From contig JBKJML010000018.1 in NCBI GenBank assembly GCA_046596415.1, positions 1 through 30,165 of the forward strand: a stretch of 30,165 bases of DNA, given 5' to 3'. The notes below the pieces were generated by a model. That model was not told the DNA's origin and did no database searches. It saw only the letters and a program-made list of their open reading frames with translations. Below, piece after piece: positions 28,998-30,165 of this stretch. The translations under genes and the position numbers were made by a program. How positions within the stretch are numbered: the stretch's first letter is position 1; each line of letters begins with the position of its first letter. Source of the DNA: JBKJML01 sp046596415 (GTDB taxonomy: Bacteria > Actinomycetota > Thermoleophilia > Gaiellales > Gaiellaceae).

Positions 28998-29501
28998 GTG
29001 GAACCGACGCTCGGCACGAACGACTTCGCGCGCGCACGCCGCGGGGGCGAGTCGATGATGGTTCCGGCCCCCGTCGCCGAAAGCGGACTTGTGCTCGTCG
29101 ATGCGACCTGGGGAACGATTCGACCACTGACGCTCGCCGAGGGAGTGAGCACGGTGGGGGAGCTCGAGGTGATCGAGCAGCTCGAGCGCGGGCTCCCTGT
29201 CTTCGACACCCGACCTGCGGCCTCTTTCACACGCGCGACGATCCCCGGAGCTCGCAACCTGCCACACGGCCAGGAGGTCGAGCGCATCGACGAGCTCGAC
29301 CGGGATCAGGTGACGATTCTCTTCTGCAACGGTCCGCAGTGTGCGGCCACACCGAATGCCGTGGAGGCGCTCCTCGCGGCCGGGTACCCCGCAGACGCGC
29401 TTGCCTATTACCGAGGCGGGCTGCATGACTGGCTGACGCTTGGCCTCCCCGTAGCGCCGGGGCGCCGCAGCGGTCGAGCTGAGCGACCCTTCGAGGCTTG
29501 A
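28998..29501 (+). CDS. rhodanese-like domain protein
   Basis: A 167-residue protein with a single rhodanese (sulfurtransferase) domain at about 55-155. The entry is VFDTRPAASFTRATIPGARNLPHG, the active loop is ILFCNGPQCAATP with nucleophile C110 and a second Cys C115, and the end is YYRGGLHDWLTLGLPV. It moves sulfane sulfur through a Cys persulfide. The N-terminal 50 residues are unassigned. GTG 28998 follows GGAGG (28987-28991), which lies at the end of the OsmC gene, so the pair is coupled. It could be the detached enzymatic half of a YgaP-type protein, whose DUF2892 half is at 27835. Confidence 0.88.
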   Translation: MEPTLGTNDFARARRGGESMMVPAPVAESGLVLVDATWGTIRPLTLAEGVSTVGELEVIEQLERGLPVFDTRPAASFTRATIPGARNLPHGQEVERIDELDRDQVTILFCNGPQCAATPNAVEALLAAGYPADALAYYRGGLHDWLTLGLPVAPGRRSGRAERPFEA

Positions 29502-29636
29502 CCGAACCTTGACCCGGGTCGTCCCGGAGCCTTGATGTGGCCGCCGTACCGTCGTCCTCGAGACAGGCAGGACTCTCCGGGTGTCGAGGGCTGCGTTCCG
29601 CAGTCCAACCGGCCCGGTGCAAACGAGAGGACAGCA

Positions 29637-29876
29637 ATGCGCAGCAGGTACCTCGTGGTGACTCTGGCCTCGGCGGCGGTCGCCGCCGTGTCCCCAGGGA
29701 TCGCTCAGGCTGCAGAAACGGGAGCGCCCTTCGGCCAGCACGTCTCCGAGTGCGCTCAGACGAGCCTCGGGAAGCGCGCAAACCCGCCCGCCATCACGTG
29801 CTCGCACGACGGGCAAGTACACGTCTTCGCCACCTTCGGCGAGATGGTGCAGCACATGAAGCACGCTGGGCACTGA
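29637..29876 (+). CDS. small secreted Cys/His-rich protein
   Basis: A 79-residue protein with a clear signal peptide (MRSRYLVVTLASAAVAAVSPGIAQA, cleavage likely after AQA at 25). The mature part of about 54 residues has two Cys (C39, C55) likely to form a disulfide. Its C-terminal half is rich in His and Met (H57, H62, M70, H73, M74, H76, H79), suggesting metal binding. I do not recognise a family. GAGAGGA precedes ATG 29637. The upstream 135-nt gap holds a TTGACC (29509-29514) that may be a -35, but I see no firm -10. It is followed closely by the SHOCT gene. Confidence 0.75.
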   Translation: MRSRYLVVTLASAAVAAVSPGIAQAAETGAPFGQHVSECAQTSLGKRANPPAITCSHDGQVHVFATFGEMVQHMKHAGH

Positions 29877-29927
29877 TCGGCCAAAGACGGCCGCGACAAG
29901 GATGTCAATCGTAAAGAGGAGCTTTCG

Positions 29928-30165
29928 ATGATGAACGGCTGGTACGGCGGCATGGGTGCAGGTGGGTGGATCCTGATGACGGTGTTCTGGGTCGGTCTGA
30001 TCGCAGCAATCGTCTGGGCGGGAGCTCGGCTCTTCGCGCGCCCCGACGCGGTCGGTCACCCCGTCGGAGCCGGCGAGCGCCCAGGGGAGATCCTGGACCG
30101 ACGCCTGGCAAACGGGGAGATCGACGCCGAGACCTATGACGCGCTGCGCGAGAAGCTTCGCGCGG
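29928..30165 (+). CDS. SHOCT-domain membrane protein (partial, runs off window)
   Basis: At least 79 residues with no stop before the window end. It has a Gly/Met-rich N-terminus (MMNGWYGGMGAGGW), one membrane helix (about 14-37) and then a SHOCT domain (about 53-78, GEILDRRLANGEIDAETYDALREKL). Such short proteins are common near copper and heavy-metal genes in actinobacteria. AGAGGAG (29915-29921) sits 6 nt before ATG 29928; an ATG at 29931 is also possible. The 3' end is missing, but the domain is nearly complete, so only a few residues are lost. Confidence 0.85.
   Translation, partial: MMNGWYGGMGAGGWILMTVFWVGLIAAIVWAGARLFARPDAVGHPVGAGERPGEILDRRLANGEIDAETYDALREKLRA

Noticed and set aside
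28902..30059. Minus-strand open frame of 385 codons at the right end
   Set aside because: It lies opposite a rhodanese domain, a signal peptide and a SHOCT domain that all read well on the plus strand.
1..30165. CRISPR arrays, insertion sequences, integrases, prophage or toxin-antitoxin genes
   Set aside because: No regularly spaced repeats, transposase or integrase motifs, or small toxin-antitoxin pair could be recognised by reading both strands.

Overview
This is about 30 kb of GC-rich bacterial chromosome, most probably from a deep-branching actinobacterium; a Thermoleophilia (Gaiellales/Solirubrobacterales-type) origin is my inference from gene content. The evidence is the strong G/C third-position bias, GTG starts, an initiator tRNA with the actinobacterial C1.U72 end, many genes that appear leaderless (a -10-like hexamer 6-10 nt before the start codon and no Shine-Dalgarno), a sigmaR/sigmaH-like promoter in front of trxB, and a two-motor AddAB/AdnAB-like recombination nuclease. 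No CRISPR array, insertion sequence, integrase, phage gene or rRNA was seen.

Layout. 1-3,000: a small coiled-coil protein, a ferritin-like protein behind a sigmaF/sigmaB-like promoter, a decayed FAD-oxidoreductase remnant, and a secreted repeat protein on the minus strand. 3,079-6,800 (minus): three-gene proton-translocating NAD(P) transhydrogenase operon (pntAA-pntAB-pntB) translationally joined to an ornithine cyclodeaminase/alanine dehydrogenase-family gene. 6,872-8,870: a stand-alone HD-GYP protein, an isocitrate/isopropylmalate dehydrogenase-family gene, and a 65-aa four-cysteine zinc-ribbon protein. 8,984-16,617 (plus): a tightly packed DNA-repair block, addB-like, addA-like, a metallophosphoesterase and endonuclease III. 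16,614-19,328 (minus): zinc-ribbon/PAS protein, thioredoxin reductase and RmuC. 19,404-23,185: DUF3105 membrane-anchored protein, tRNA-Leu(UAA), glutamate dehydrogenase coupled to a two-CBS protein, exopolyphosphatase and a small membrane coiled-coil protein. 23,254: initiator tRNA-Met.

From the initiator tRNA to the window end the content changes to regulator-led accessory cassettes: tetR with a divergent membrane protein sharing one palindromic operator; an alpha/beta hydrolase; then an ArsR-controlled divergent locus. Leftward from that operator run arsR, DUF2892 and an MMPL exporter (4-nt overlaps). Rightward run an OsmC-family protein and a rhodanese-domain protein, followed by a small secreted Cys/His protein and a SHOCT-domain membrane protein cut by the window edge. 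ArsR, rhodanese and DUF2892 are the parts of the E. coli YgaV-YgaP sulfide/persulfide system. Here YgaP appears split into two genes on opposite strands of one regulator, with an exporter and a peroxiredoxin-like protein added. This is the best candidate for an under-described system.

Recurring architecture: three convergent pairs share a 4-nt stop-stop overlap (CTAG, TTAG, CTAG), and most same-strand neighbours overlap by 1 or 4 nt. There is no gene-free stretch over 300 bases apart from 1321-1890, which holds the pseudogene and two terminator-like structures. Bases 1-110 and 465-587 show nothing I can name with confidence.
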